Assembly: GCA_934293005.1 (NCBI GenBank) | Contig: CAKQYA010000014.1 | Location: 1 to 64,000 of the forward strand | DNA: 64,000 bases | Source: an uncultured Bacteroidaceae bacterium | GTDB lineage: Bacteria > Bacteroidota > Bacteroidia > Bacteroidales > Bacteroidaceae | Reading direction: 5' to 3' | Shown: positions 49,401 through 58,900 of the stretch, piece by piece | Layout of the letters: every line of letters begins with the position of its first letter | Position numbering within the stretch: the first letter of the stretch is position 1 | Notes under the pieces: generated by a model | Seen by the model: the letters and a program-made list of their open reading frames with translations, nothing else | What the model was told of the DNA's origin: nothing | The model's database searches: none | Program-made: the position numbers and the translations under genes

Positions 49401-49852
49401 AGCTCAACTTGCAGTTCAATTTCCGTGCAGGCAACAAGGTTGTCAACTCAGCCCGAATGGCTCTCGAGAACATGTCGACCAACAACAACCAGTCGATTGC
49501 AGTCAACTGGCGTTGGCACAATGAAGGCGACATAGCTAAGTTGCCACGTGCAGCCACAACAAAGACAAAGTTTGACACATACAACTATCTCGGTTCTGAC
49601 CGTTTCGTGGAGGATGCGTCATTCCTCCGCCTCAACTATGCGCAGCTTTCATACACATTCAAGCCAGCTATGTTGAAGAGCATCGGTCTGACATCTCTCC
49701 GTGCCAACCTTACAGTCAACAACGTGTTCTGCCTGTCGAAGTATTCTGGTGTTGACCCTGAGATACCACAAGCAGGATACGGCGCTGCAACCGACAGCAG
49801 CCAGACTCCACGCAGCCGTTCGTTCACGTTCGGACTTAATCTTTCATTCTAA
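46496..49852 (+). CDS. SusC/RagA-type TonB-dependent outer-membrane transporter (first copy)
   Basis: SusC proteins are 22-strand outer-membrane barrels that import glycans or peptides with energy from TonB; the matching SusD closes the barrel as a lid. The 1,118 residues start with a signal peptide (ending SAQ), then a carboxypeptidase-D-like domain (VSGQVWDDFDPLMMCNVIEI, about 25-110). The plug follows with VDEALQGRVAGLDIVSNSGN, MRLRGVSTIHGNQNPLVVVN and ESITVLKDAAACAIWGSRGA. The C-terminus ends RSFTFGLNLSF, a barrel strand. It begins 5 bp after the FAS1 gene and is followed 18 bp later by susD. Confidence 0.96.
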   Translation: MKKILSILMLLACFCINASAQVKAGDVVSGQVWDDFDPLMMCNVIEIDKNSRIVAHAVTDINGNFSFKIVSPKNKIRISYIGCQTVDLPITKKSFGRIVLKSKNTIKEVTIKAARKSQSAGLSIPMTEISVAQQVIDMKEFEGVAMTTVDEALQGRVAGLDIVSNSGNLGAGTTMRLRGVSTIHGNQNPLVVVNGTILSNNDQAESFDYSNANEERFAELLNVNPEDIESITVLKDAAACAIWGSRGANGVIEIKTKRGARGKTRISYSYRFTGSWQPDGYKLLNGDEYTMYMKEAYFNPRQQSGFADKNSNDFIPEIAYAPEWSEYHMYNDNTDWVDAVKQFGTNQQHYVSLVGGGEKANFRISGGYDHATGTIITQVLDRFSTRVALDYQVSDRIKVQTNFNLTYTKNDRNNTADALGIAYKKMPNLSIYREDENGNDIIGDYYTMNQNITKETGVYAASKVYLDDQYGMKNPVAVAHNSRQQERNINLAPEFIFSYDVLGTQPDQTRLKYDGMVRYDIASNDNDSFMPGWLSTLNQFDQKTGYNKATANNYKSHVLTTRHTLTFTPHFKAEGHSLNLLGRYEYSEGNSSTQNYSTYMVPTTGQIKDPLGGGVPYSPGTGAGEWKRQNVTFQSHYSYKGKYSLTATLRGDCSTAFGPDRRWGFFPGVSARWNISDEPFMEPVRWLSMLSIRPSFGIVGNAPGGEGLFRSKYGTSGSYLGQSGVAPTNIRLVDLRWEKKTSYQIGFDFGIFDNKIDGNVDIYTQTTRDLLNPGFRIPSSSGYSSLTNHNAGELRNVGWEFNLNGHNVVKVGDFAVDFNVSFANNRNRILKMDETVLESLNRDFNYANGSYLSRVQLNNPLGSIYGFRYKGVYQYSEFSEEEVKGLTGPNSPVARNANGEVVYDSKGAPKYMVFNYGGTNEYTFVGGDAIYEDVNHDGQINELDIVYLGSSLPKVTGGFGTKFKYKEWQLNLQFNFRAGNKVVNSARMALENMSTNNNQSIAVNWRWHNEGDIAKLPRAATTKTKFDTYNYLGSDRFVEDASFLRLNYAQLSYTFKPAMLKSIGLTSLRANLTVNNVFCLSKYSGVDPEIPQAGYGAATDSSQTPRSRSFTFGLNLSF

Positions 49853-49870
49853 TCAAAAGGCTATAAAGTC

Positions 49871-51799
49871 ATGAAAAAAATAAAAAATATTATAATGTCA
49901 ACTGCTGTCTTTGCAGCTGCAGGAATGGGCGTCAGCTCTTGCGACATCGACTTGCTGCCTCTCAATGAAGTTGTTTATGAGAACTTCTGGACCAACAAGG
50001 AAGATGTAGAGAGTGTCGTTACAAGTTGCTACAGCTCATTTTTGAGTAAAGACTATATGACCAGGCTCATCACCTGGGGCGAATTGAGAAGCGACAATGT
50101 GTCGCAGGGACCAAATGTGGGTGATGAAATCAAATATCTGCTCAAGGGTAGCATAAAGACCACCAACAGTCTCTGCAACTGGAGCCCAATATATACAACT
50201 ATCAATTACTGCAATGTTGTTTTGGAAGAAGCTCCAAAGGTTGCGCAGAAAGACCCTAACTACACAGAGTCGGACTTCCGCATCAACGTGGCGGAATGCA
50301 AGTTCCTTCGTGCTTATTCTTATTTCACTCTTGTGAAAACCTTCAAGGAGGTTCCTTTCACTTTCGCCGCTTCTATGGACGACAGCCAGACCTTCCGCTT
50401 GCCGCAGACAGCAGGAGAGGTCATTATCGACACGCTCATCCAAGACATAGAGAGCTGCAAGGATTTTGCTCCTAACAAATACACCGATCAGAACAAGAGC
50501 ATGGGCCGAATCACTCGTCCTGCCATGTATGCTCTTCTTGCAGACCTGTATCTTTGGAAGGCATCTGACGCCAATCTTCCTAAGGCAGAGCAGAGTGAAA
50601 ACTACAGAAAATGCATCGAATGCTGCGACTGGATCATCAACTTCAAGATGAAGATATACGACTCAAATGATTTCTTTGAGCATCCTGATATCAGAAGCGA
50701 CATTGACAAAGAAGTGTATAATGATTATGGCTATCCTCTTCTTGCTGAAGAAAGGACTCCGGGAACAAACACGTCAGGTCCTCTCGCCACTCAGGCATTG
50801 TTCTATAATTGTTTCAGCTTCGAATCAATCTTTGAGATGGCATACTATGATGGACGTAGTACTTTAGCTATTAATTCAGCCATCAGAAGCATATATGGAG
50901 AGGAAACAAGTAAAGGACAGCAAGTCGTGGCTGCAGAAAAACTCTTTGATGGCAAGCCAGAGTCATCTGCCACTTATACTGACAGCCGTCTCTTCTCTGT
51001 GCCTTCCGATTATCGTTCCATTGCATCATTCTATTACAATGAACAGAATGGCGGATACAACATTTATAAATATTGTATATCGTGCAACGAGGCTGGCGCA
51101 CAAAATGAGAATTATGGCAGCGTAGGCACAAAATACGTTCCAGCCACAGAGACGCAGTCATATGGTGATTATGCAAACTGGATTATCTATCGTCTTTCCG
51201 AAATCATGCTCATGCGAGCTGAAGCTGAGATCGAGCTTGCATACAATATGGATGCTGCAGCCACCACACCTGATGAGGGCACTGGTGACGACAGCTCTGC
51301 TGATGCTGGTGACAATGCTGGCGAAACAGAAGAAACAGCAGGTGGCAACCAGAGAAAAGCAACGCGTGTCATAGGTTCGCATGTAGATGGCAGCAGCCTT
51401 CTCACAGCCGACGAGCTTCGTGATGATGCATTCCATCTCATCTCTGCTGTGTATCGCCGCTCTAATCCTGTTGTGAAAACATCTCCTAAGTATGCTCCAA
51501 CACAGCCAACAACTTATGATGGTTATCACACTCTTCTCATGAACGAGCGTCGCCGTGAGTTCCTCTTCGAGGGCAAGCGCTATTTTGACCTCGTGCGTGA
51601 GGCACGCCGCAATGGAAACACTAAAGCGTTCAGAGCAGCCATGGCAAACAAGTTCGCTGATTCCAATCCGGCCGTCTCAGTGAAGATGATTCAGATGGAT
51701 TTCCTCTACATGCCTGTGCTCAAGTCAGAGATGAAGGTCAATCCATTGCTCCATCAGAACTCATGCTATTTGGATGAAGAAGAAAACACCAAAAACTAA
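49871..51799 (+). CDS. SusD/RagB-type lipoprotein (first copy) with acidic insertion
   Basis: SusD proteins are surface lipoproteins that bind the substrate and hinge over SusC. The 642-residue protein has a signal peptide ending GVSSC, then DIDLLPLNEVVYENFWTNKE, CKFLRAYSYFTLVKTFKEVP, RITRPAMYALLADLYLWKAS and EIMLMRAEAEIELAYN, the normal helical order. The C-terminal NERRREFLFEGKRYFDLVRE is diagnostic. Between about residues 461 and 498 there is a low-complexity acidic segment (PDEGTGDDSSADAGDNAGET and more) not usual in the family; it probably forms a flexible surface loop. It follows susC by 18 bp. Confidence 0.95.
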   Translation: MKKIKNIIMSTAVFAAAGMGVSSCDIDLLPLNEVVYENFWTNKEDVESVVTSCYSSFLSKDYMTRLITWGELRSDNVSQGPNVGDEIKYLLKGSIKTTNSLCNWSPIYTTINYCNVVLEEAPKVAQKDPNYTESDFRINVAECKFLRAYSYFTLVKTFKEVPFTFAASMDDSQTFRLPQTAGEVIIDTLIQDIESCKDFAPNKYTDQNKSMGRITRPAMYALLADLYLWKASDANLPKAEQSENYRKCIECCDWIINFKMKIYDSNDFFEHPDIRSDIDKEVYNDYGYPLLAEERTPGTNTSGPLATQALFYNCFSFESIFEMAYYDGRSTLAINSAIRSIYGEETSKGQQVVAAEKLFDGKPESSATYTDSRLFSVPSDYRSIASFYYNEQNGGYNIYKYCISCNEAGAQNENYGSVGTKYVPATETQSYGDYANWIIYRLSEIMLMRAEAEIELAYNMDAAATTPDEGTGDDSSADAGDNAGETEETAGGNQRKATRVIGSHVDGSSLLTADELRDDAFHLISAVYRRSNPVVKTSPKYAPTQPTTYDGYHTLLMNERRREFLFEGKRYFDLVREARRNGNTKAFRAAMANKFADSNPAVSVKMIQMDFLYMPVLKSEMKVNPLLHQNSCYLDEEENTKN

Positions 51800-51805
51800 A
51801 GCACT

Positions 51806-53911
51806 ATGAAAAAGATAAAGATAAATTTACTTGTTGTCTCCCTGCTCTTGATTTCAGCGTTGCAGGTTGCATTCGTGAGTTGCTCTGACGATCCTGGGGT
51901 AGACAGCTACTATACACAGACAAGAGAGTACGCTTCGTCTTATCTGCAGAACAGAGGCCAGTTTTCCAAGTATCTGCAGATTCTTAGGCGTGCCACAGGC
52001 GAGCGCGGTGATCTCCGTCTCGTCGACATGCTTGGCACTTACGGCACATACACTGTGTTTGCGCCAACCAACGATGCTATTGACGAGTATCTCGCATCTA
52101 AGGGAGTGACATCGGTCGACTCCCTCACAAAAGAAGATTGTGACACTATCGCCCTCAACTCAATCATTGAGCGCGCTTACTTCACAACAGACAACTGTCA
52201 GGACATGCAGTCGAACATGCTTGAGCGCAAGCTCACATTCAAGTTCCTTGCTGCTTATGATGAGGAATTGGGCGACTCTGTGCCTGTCACATACATCAAC
52301 AGCGCCATCGTCACTCATGAAAACGACTCTGTAGCCAATGGTGTGGTTCACACCGTGAAAAACATTGTCGACTCATACAATGGCATGGTTGACGCTCTCT
52401 TCTCATCCGACTCCACTTGCTTGCTCTATTCTGAGGCATTCCAATTGACTCACATTGCCGATTCGCTGCAGAAGAGTGAGGACGAAACTTATGGATGGGC
52501 CACAGACAAAGACCGCATCGACTCTTGTACATGGACTAACGACAAACTCTGTATCCACACTGCTGTTGAGTATGACAATGTGGCATATCCTGAGAAACGT
52601 TACTACAACTACACTGTGTTCATGTGCCAGGACTCCATCCTCAAGGAAAAGTATGGCATTGTCAAGTTGCTTGGCAAGGATGACCCTACTTCTCTCGAAT
52701 ACAAGGCTCATGAGCTTTATGACCCGATGTATCCAGAAGATGCCGATGTGGATGATTATACAGATCGCCGCAATGCGCTCAACCGTTTCATCTCTTATCA
52801 TGTTCTCAACAGATACGGTTCTTACTACACTTTGACATGCAACGACAACGAGCGTTTGCCAAACAACTTTAACCGCCGCCGTTATGACATCTGTGACTAC
52901 TATGAGACCCTCATGCCTCATTCACTCATGAAGTTCTCTTTCCCTTCAGGTTCACAGGTAGGCCTTTACATCAACCGTCGTGGTGTTCAGTCGCGTTCCG
53001 ACGATTTTGGTGTTTATGTGCGCGGAGCCAAGGTGCTCAAGCAGACAGATTATCCTGATGTGACTTTTACTGCCACAAATGGTATTTACCATTATATAGA
53101 CGACATCGTTGCGTACGACATGAACACTCAGGAGGTAGTGCTCAATGAGTGCATCCGTACCGACTGTTCAACACTTTCGCCAGATTTCATGACTCTTCTC
53201 ACAGATGGTCAGATGGCTCGTGGACATGCCAGCAATGATGGCAAGAATTATCAGGCAGGCGGTCAGGGCAGTTCTGCTGCCAACAACAAGACTCGCGCTA
53301 TAGGTTTCAAGTCTGGTTATATCCGCAACTTCAAGTATGGCAATGAGACCCACCTTCACGTCCGTGGCCGTGTGCTTAACTATTGGTCGTACGAGGGAGA
53401 TGAGTTGATCATCAAAGGACGCTTCGACTTAACTGTGAAGCTTCCTCCTGTGCCAGCCGGCACTTATGAGGTGCGCATGATGACTTGTACCCAGTTCGAT
53501 TCTCGTGGTATCATCCAGTACTATATTGACGGCAATCCACAAGGCATTCCGTTCGACATGCGTCCGGGTGGTGTTGATCTCTTCGGATTCAAGACAGACG
53601 CAGATCTTGGTGACGATGATGCCATTGCTGCCTTCGATAAGTCGATCCACAACATCGGTTGGATGAGAGGCCCTGGATGCTATGCCACTGGTGACCGCTC
53701 TTCTTATGATGCAAGCGCAACCACCATGCGTAACCTTCCAAACACAATCCGCAAGGTTGTAGGCCAGTTCTATACCGATGGCAAGAGCGATCACTATCTG
53801 CGCATACAGCAGAAGATGGAGTCTGAGAACAATGAGCTCAACTTCGACTTCATTGAGCTTTGCCCAAGTTCTGTTTATAATAATGAGTATTACTCAGAGC
53901 CAAAGTGGTAA
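51806..53911 (+). CDS. FAS1-domain lipoprotein with C-terminal beta-sandwich (second FAS1 gene)
   Basis: The 701-residue protein begins with a lipoprotein signal (MKKIKINLLVVSLLLISALQ...VSC, then SDDPG). FAS1 repeat 1 includes LQNRGQFSKYLQILRRATGE and YGTYTVFAPTNDAIDEYLAS, ending near NGVVHTVKNIVDSYNGM. A second, interrupted FAS1-like region follows to about residue 450 with RFISYHVLNRYGSYYTL and NGIYHYIDDIVAYD. From about 480 to the end there is a beta-rich region with GRFDLTVKLPPVPAGTYEVR, resembling modules that follow FAS1 repeats in Bacteroidetes surface lipoproteins (DUF5108-like). It starts 6 bp after susD, so it is cotranscribed. Binding specificity is unknown. Confidence 0.82.
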   Translation: MKKIKINLLVVSLLLISALQVAFVSCSDDPGVDSYYTQTREYASSYLQNRGQFSKYLQILRRATGERGDLRLVDMLGTYGTYTVFAPTNDAIDEYLASKGVTSVDSLTKEDCDTIALNSIIERAYFTTDNCQDMQSNMLERKLTFKFLAAYDEELGDSVPVTYINSAIVTHENDSVANGVVHTVKNIVDSYNGMVDALFSSDSTCLLYSEAFQLTHIADSLQKSEDETYGWATDKDRIDSCTWTNDKLCIHTAVEYDNVAYPEKRYYNYTVFMCQDSILKEKYGIVKLLGKDDPTSLEYKAHELYDPMYPEDADVDDYTDRRNALNRFISYHVLNRYGSYYTLTCNDNERLPNNFNRRRYDICDYYETLMPHSLMKFSFPSGSQVGLYINRRGVQSRSDDFGVYVRGAKVLKQTDYPDVTFTATNGIYHYIDDIVAYDMNTQEVVLNECIRTDCSTLSPDFMTLLTDGQMARGHASNDGKNYQAGGQGSSAANNKTRAIGFKSGYIRNFKYGNETHLHVRGRVLNYWSYEGDELIIKGRFDLTVKLPPVPAGTYEVRMMTCTQFDSRGIIQYYIDGNPQGIPFDMRPGGVDLFGFKTDADLGDDDAIAAFDKSIHNIGWMRGPGCYATGDRSSYDASATTMRNLPNTIRKVVGQFYTDGKSDHYLRIQQKMESENNELNFDFIELCPSSVYNNEYYSEPKW

Positions 53912-53925
53912 TAAAATATAATGAG

Positions 53926-53965
53926 TCTTCTCTTGCCTTCCATACGCTGGCAAGGCAAGAGAAGA
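53926..53965 (+). other. Strong hairpin between the second and third FAS1 genes
   Basis: TCTTCTCTTGCCTT (53926-53939) pairs perfectly over 14 bp with AAGGCAAGAGAAGA (53952-53965); the 12-nt loop can form further CCA/TGG pairs. The downstream bases are A-rich instead of T-rich, so it looks more like an mRNA-stability or processing element than a terminator. Confidence 0.65.
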
Positions 53966-53984
53966 TAAAACAAAAGAAAAGAAT

Positions 53985-55913
53985 ATGAACAACATACATA
54001 AAACATTTCGCGCAGGACTTGCTCTGGCCGCTGGACTTGTAGCCATGTATTCATGCACCGACACATGGGATGATCACTATGGCGAATCAGCTGTCAACAC
54101 GAGCAGCTATGCAGGCACATTGATGCAAGCCCTCGAAGATCAGGCTCCCGATTTCGCAAAAGTCGTTAAAGCATACGGCTATGACAGGGAGTTGGCTTCA
54201 GACAATTTCTACACAGTCTGGGCACCTGTAGACGGATCGTTCCAACTGTCAGACTATATTGATGAGAATGGCAACAGAGTGGCCGACTCAACCGAGGTGG
54301 TTAAGTTCTTCCTTAAGAGCCACATTGCCCGCTTTGCTTTCTCGCTTGGCAAAGAAGACCAGAGTGTGAGCCTTCTCAATGAAAAGCTTGTTGAGATGAA
54401 GGCTGATGGAGAGTTTGGCAATACTCAGTTGCTTAAGAAAAACATCTCCACTCACAATGGTGTGCTTTACACAATATCTGCCGTCAATCCTTATTCATAC
54501 AACTTGTTTGAGATGATTGAGAAGCAGTATAAGTCGGACCAGACTGAGGGCAAAGAAACAAATTCTCTATATGCTTATCTCTATGACAATAAGTACAACA
54601 AAGACTCGCTCATAGAAGACAAGTCGGTGTATCGTGGATATGATGAGAACGGCAACAAGATTTGGGTCGACTCTTTCCTTCTCCGCAACAACACAGTGCT
54701 TAAGAATATCCATTCTGAAATATATGAGGAGGACTCAAGTTTCATTGCCATTCTACCATCTGTCAGAGCATGGCAAGAGAGATACAACATTGCTAAGAGC
54801 TTGCTTAAGTTCAACCCTTCTGAGGATGAGCGCACTCAAGGAGCATGCGACTCTCTCCAGCGTCACTATGCAAACAATTTTGCAATGACTGACCTCTTCT
54901 ATAACAAGACAAACAATGAGCATTGGCAAGATTCACTGGTGTCAACAAATTATGGTCCGAACAATTGGTGGAACAACAAGTATTATGCAAAGATGCCTAA
55001 GTTCCTCCATCCCGACAGACAGGTAAATGACATTCTTGCAAAATCGGGTGAGCCATACGTGTGCTCCAACGGTGATGCTTATCTTGTGGATGAGTACCCT
55101 ATGTCTGTGACAGAGCAGTTCTTCCGTCATCGTTATATCAGTCTTGGTAGAGGTATTATCAATCTCGATCTTGACAAAAACGGTAAGACTATGTTCACAA
55201 AGAATGTTAATGAGTCGTTTAGTTCCACTTGGGGTAATTTTACCTTTACCGTAGTTGATACAATCACTGGTGAAACGTTCACGACAGAAAGAGAACGCTA
55301 CAGTTATCTGAGAGTGGAGCCATCCACAGGCACAGCTAACCCAATGGTAGCATTCAATATCAACAACAGTTTGTCTGGTGTCTACGACATATTCCTTGTG
55401 ACATGTCCTATTTGGCTTGATTCTTATTCAAGTTCGACAACAGAAATCACTGACTTGCGTCCTTATCGCTTCTATGTGAATGTGATTGAGCGCAATGACA
55501 AGGGTGTTTATCCAGCAAATGGTGAACGTCTCAAGAACCCTGCTGACGGCTCAAATTATTTCGTGACAAGCAGACAGTTCTTCAAAGACACAACAGATAT
55601 CACAAAGGGTGTGTTGATTAACGACACTCTCTATATAGGTTCTTACGACTTCAAGAACTCATACTATGGACGCAACGAGGCAGGTGCTCTCATTCAGATT
55701 CAGAGTCAGATATCTTCAAAGCTGACTAAGGAATACTCGCGTAAGATGCTTCTCAGCACTCTTATCCTGAGACCACGCGGCTATCACAGCGGCGAAGGTG
55801 ATGATGACATCATCCTTCTTCCAACCGCATACAAGGGAAGCGATAGTGAGAACAAACCAAAGAATGGAGGTTACTCAAAAAAATATAAAGTAACTATTAA
55901 AAAGGATAAATGA
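53985..55913 (+). CDS. FAS1-domain lipoprotein (third FAS1 gene)
   Basis: The 642 residues start MNNIHKTFRAGLALAAGLVA, with the lipobox at AMYSC followed by TDTWDDHYGE, a start shared by many Bacteroidetes fasciclin lipoproteins. FAS1 repeat 1 has LMQALEDQAPDFAKVVKAYG, FYTVWAPVDGSFQLSDYI and NISTHNGVLYTISAVNP. A second repeat covers about 200-400. The C-terminal third is beta-rich (NPMVAFNINNSLSGVYDIFL, TLYIGSYDFKNSYYGRNEAG), similar in layout to the preceding FAS1 gene. A strong hairpin precedes it, and its stop overlaps the possible susC start at 55910. It is probably the first protein of the second transporter unit. Confidence 0.82.
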   Translation: MNNIHKTFRAGLALAAGLVAMYSCTDTWDDHYGESAVNTSSYAGTLMQALEDQAPDFAKVVKAYGYDRELASDNFYTVWAPVDGSFQLSDYIDENGNRVADSTEVVKFFLKSHIARFAFSLGKEDQSVSLLNEKLVEMKADGEFGNTQLLKKNISTHNGVLYTISAVNPYSYNLFEMIEKQYKSDQTEGKETNSLYAYLYDNKYNKDSLIEDKSVYRGYDENGNKIWVDSFLLRNNTVLKNIHSEIYEEDSSFIAILPSVRAWQERYNIAKSLLKFNPSEDERTQGACDSLQRHYANNFAMTDLFYNKTNNEHWQDSLVSTNYGPNNWWNNKYYAKMPKFLHPDRQVNDILAKSGEPYVCSNGDAYLVDEYPMSVTEQFFRHRYISLGRGIINLDLDKNGKTMFTKNVNESFSSTWGNFTFTVVDTITGETFTTERERYSYLRVEPSTGTANPMVAFNINNSLSGVYDIFLVTCPIWLDSYSSSTTEITDLRPYRFYVNVIERNDKGVYPANGERLKNPADGSNYFVTSRQFFKDTTDITKGVLINDTLYIGSYDFKNSYYGRNEAGALIQIQSQISSKLTKEYSRKMLLSTLILRPRGYHSGEGDDDIILLPTAYKGSDSENKPKNGGYSKKYKVTIKKDK

Positions 55914-58900
55914 TTATGCAGCACTTCAATAAATATGGAATCGCAGCACTGATGTTCTTCTTGGGAACAGCACTTCCGGCAGTTGCGCAGGATGACGTTC
56001 AGGATGAAGTGGCAACAGAGGTGCCTGCTCAGAAAGCAAAGAAAACAAAGAAGGCAAAGTCGTACCCTACTGTTGAGGTTAAGGGTAAGGTTGTCGATGC
56101 GGTAACGGGCGAGCCTCTTGCAGGCGCCCAGCTGCAGGCTTTCAACAATAAATATTACACTGCCATGGCTGATGAGAATGGCGAATTCACCATCAAGGTG
56201 CCAAAATTCGTCACTGCAATCTCTGTTCACCTCGAAGGCTACAACCTTAATAATGTAGCTCTCGCTGGCCGCACTCAGGGCATCACAGTGCCATTGCAGT
56301 CGAATCTTTTGAGAGGCGACTATCAGTTTGCGCAGAATGCCAACCAGTCGTCTTCCACACAGGATTTTGCCAACACCACAGCACTTACCATCGACCAGGA
56401 AATACAGAATAAGCTTGGTTCAGACGTCAGGGCTATCCAGCGTTCAGCTAACCCAGCTCAAGGTCTGTCGATGTTCATCAATGGCATCAATTCCCTCAAC
56501 TCAAACGCTCAGCCGCTTGTCATCCTTGACGGTGTGGTCTTCGACCAGATGTATGATTCGCAGATGCTCCACACAGGTTATTACAACAACCTGCTTCAAG
56601 GCGTCAACATCAATGACATTGAGAGTGTGGAGGTGCTGAAGAATGGCACCGCCATCTACGGCGCGAAAGCAGCAAATGGCGTCATCGTCATCAAGACTAA
56701 GCGTTGTAACTCCATGGCAACGCGCATCGATGTCAATGTGAGCGCAGGCGTTGAACTCACTCCTAAGACTTACGACTTGATGAATGCTGGCGAATACCGC
56801 GCTTTCGCTTCTCAGATGCTAAAGACCACGGACACTAAGCTGACTGACTTCAAGTTCCTCAACAATGATCCAAACTATTATTATTACAATATGTACCATA
56901 ATAATACAGATTGGAATGATGAGGTGACACGTGAGGCTTGGACGCAGAACTATGGCATTGCCATACAAGGTGGTGACGACATTGCGCAGTATAACCTCTC
57001 TGTTGGTTATGTCGATTCTAAGTCGACGCTGAAGAAGAACGACATGCAGCGTTTCACTGTGCGTTTCAACACAGACATCAACCTTAACAAGTGGTTCTAC
57101 ACTAAGTTTGACGCAAGCTACACTAACGTGGTGCGTGACCTCAGAAGCGATGGCTGGGAATCAAACCAGAACTTCCTGGAGCTTGCATCGCCAGGAGCTT
57201 TGGCCAACATAAAGGCTCCTTTCCTCTCTCCATACGATTTCTCGACAGATGGCAAGGTGTCTACTTATTTGTCGGATGCTGACGACTATCTGAAAGAGGT
57301 GCTTGGCACTAAGGCTTCTTTGGCCAATCCTGTAGCCATCAACGAGACAGGTGAGCGCAAGAATAAGAACCACGCCGACTGCACAATGGTCAATGTGGCT
57401 ATCACTCCTACTTGGCAGCCTTCAAAAGACTTCTCTCTCTCAGAGAGGTTCTCATATTCAATGCAGAATATCGATGAGCACTATTTCACTCCTATCATCG
57501 GTATGCCTTCATTCCAGAAAGAAGGATTCCCAAACAAGACTGATAACTCTAAGAACAACTACTTCTCAAGACACAATGCAGTGTTCTCAGACACTCGTGC
57601 CACATGGCAGATACTGTCAAACGGACCACATGTGTTATCTGTGTTTGGCGGCGTCCGTTTCATGAACGACACCTACTCTGCATCTTATGTGTATTCAGAC
57701 AATACAGGTAGTGACAAGACTCCTAACACAGGTTCTACAAATATCGTGCTCAACGGAACCAACATCAACTGGAGGTCACTCTCTTATTATGCCAATGCCG
57801 ACTACAACTTCCAAGAGAAGTATTACCTTACTGGTCAGCTCTCTATGGAGACATCTTCACGTTTCGGTAAGGAAGCTGATGGAGGCATAAAGATGTTTGG
57901 CGTGGCATGGGCTTTGTTCCCATCCATCCAAGGTTCATGGGTGCTCTCCAATGAAAAATGGTTCAAGCCAAACCGTGGAGTCAACATGCTCAAACTCACC
58001 GCAGGCTTTGAGTCGACAGGTAACGATGCTATTGACAATTCGGCAACACTGACTTATCTTGCTGCAGGAAGCCTCCTTGGCAAGGGCACCACTTCCCTCG
58101 CTCTTGGCAATATAGGTAACCCTGAGCTCAGATGGGAAACAACCAACCGATTCAATGTGGGTGTGGAGGGCAACTTCCTCAACAACCGCTTGAACCTTCG
58201 TGCAAACTACTTCAACTCAAAGACAACAAACCTCATTGCGCTTGGCACACTCGCATACGTGGCAGGTCTGAACGACTACTACACAAATGATGGCGAACTT
58301 AAGAACCAGGGCTTTGATGCTGCTTTCAACGCTAAGCTTGTCAATGAGAAGAACTTCAAGTTTGAGCTTGGAGCAAGCGTGGGCCACTATAAGAACGAAC
58401 TTACTAAGTTGCCTCAAGGCAAGCAGTCGTTCGAGACTTCTATGTATGGCGGCACCGTGCTTACAAAGGTTGGATGTCCTGTAGGCGTGTTCTACGGTTA
58501 CAAGACAGATGGTGTTTACGCCACATCTGATGATGCTTCGGCTGACGGCAAGTATATCCTTGACGATGCTAAGAACCCAGTTTATTTCAAAGCAGGTGAC
58601 ATGAATTTTGTTGATAAGGACGGCAATGGCGAAATCAATGAGAATGACCGTTACATCATTGGCGATCCTAATCCGGACATCTATGGAAACATCAACATGA
58701 AGTTCCACTTTGGCCAGAACTGGACACTGAGCACAAACTTCAACTATTCTCTTGGCAATGACATCTACAACTATGAGCGTTCTGTGCTCGAGTCTGGCTC
58801 ACGTTTCATCAACCAGACAAAGGCCATGAACCGCCACTGGATTGCTGAGGGGCAGGTGACAGACATACCTCAGATCACTTATGATGATCCTATGGGCAAT

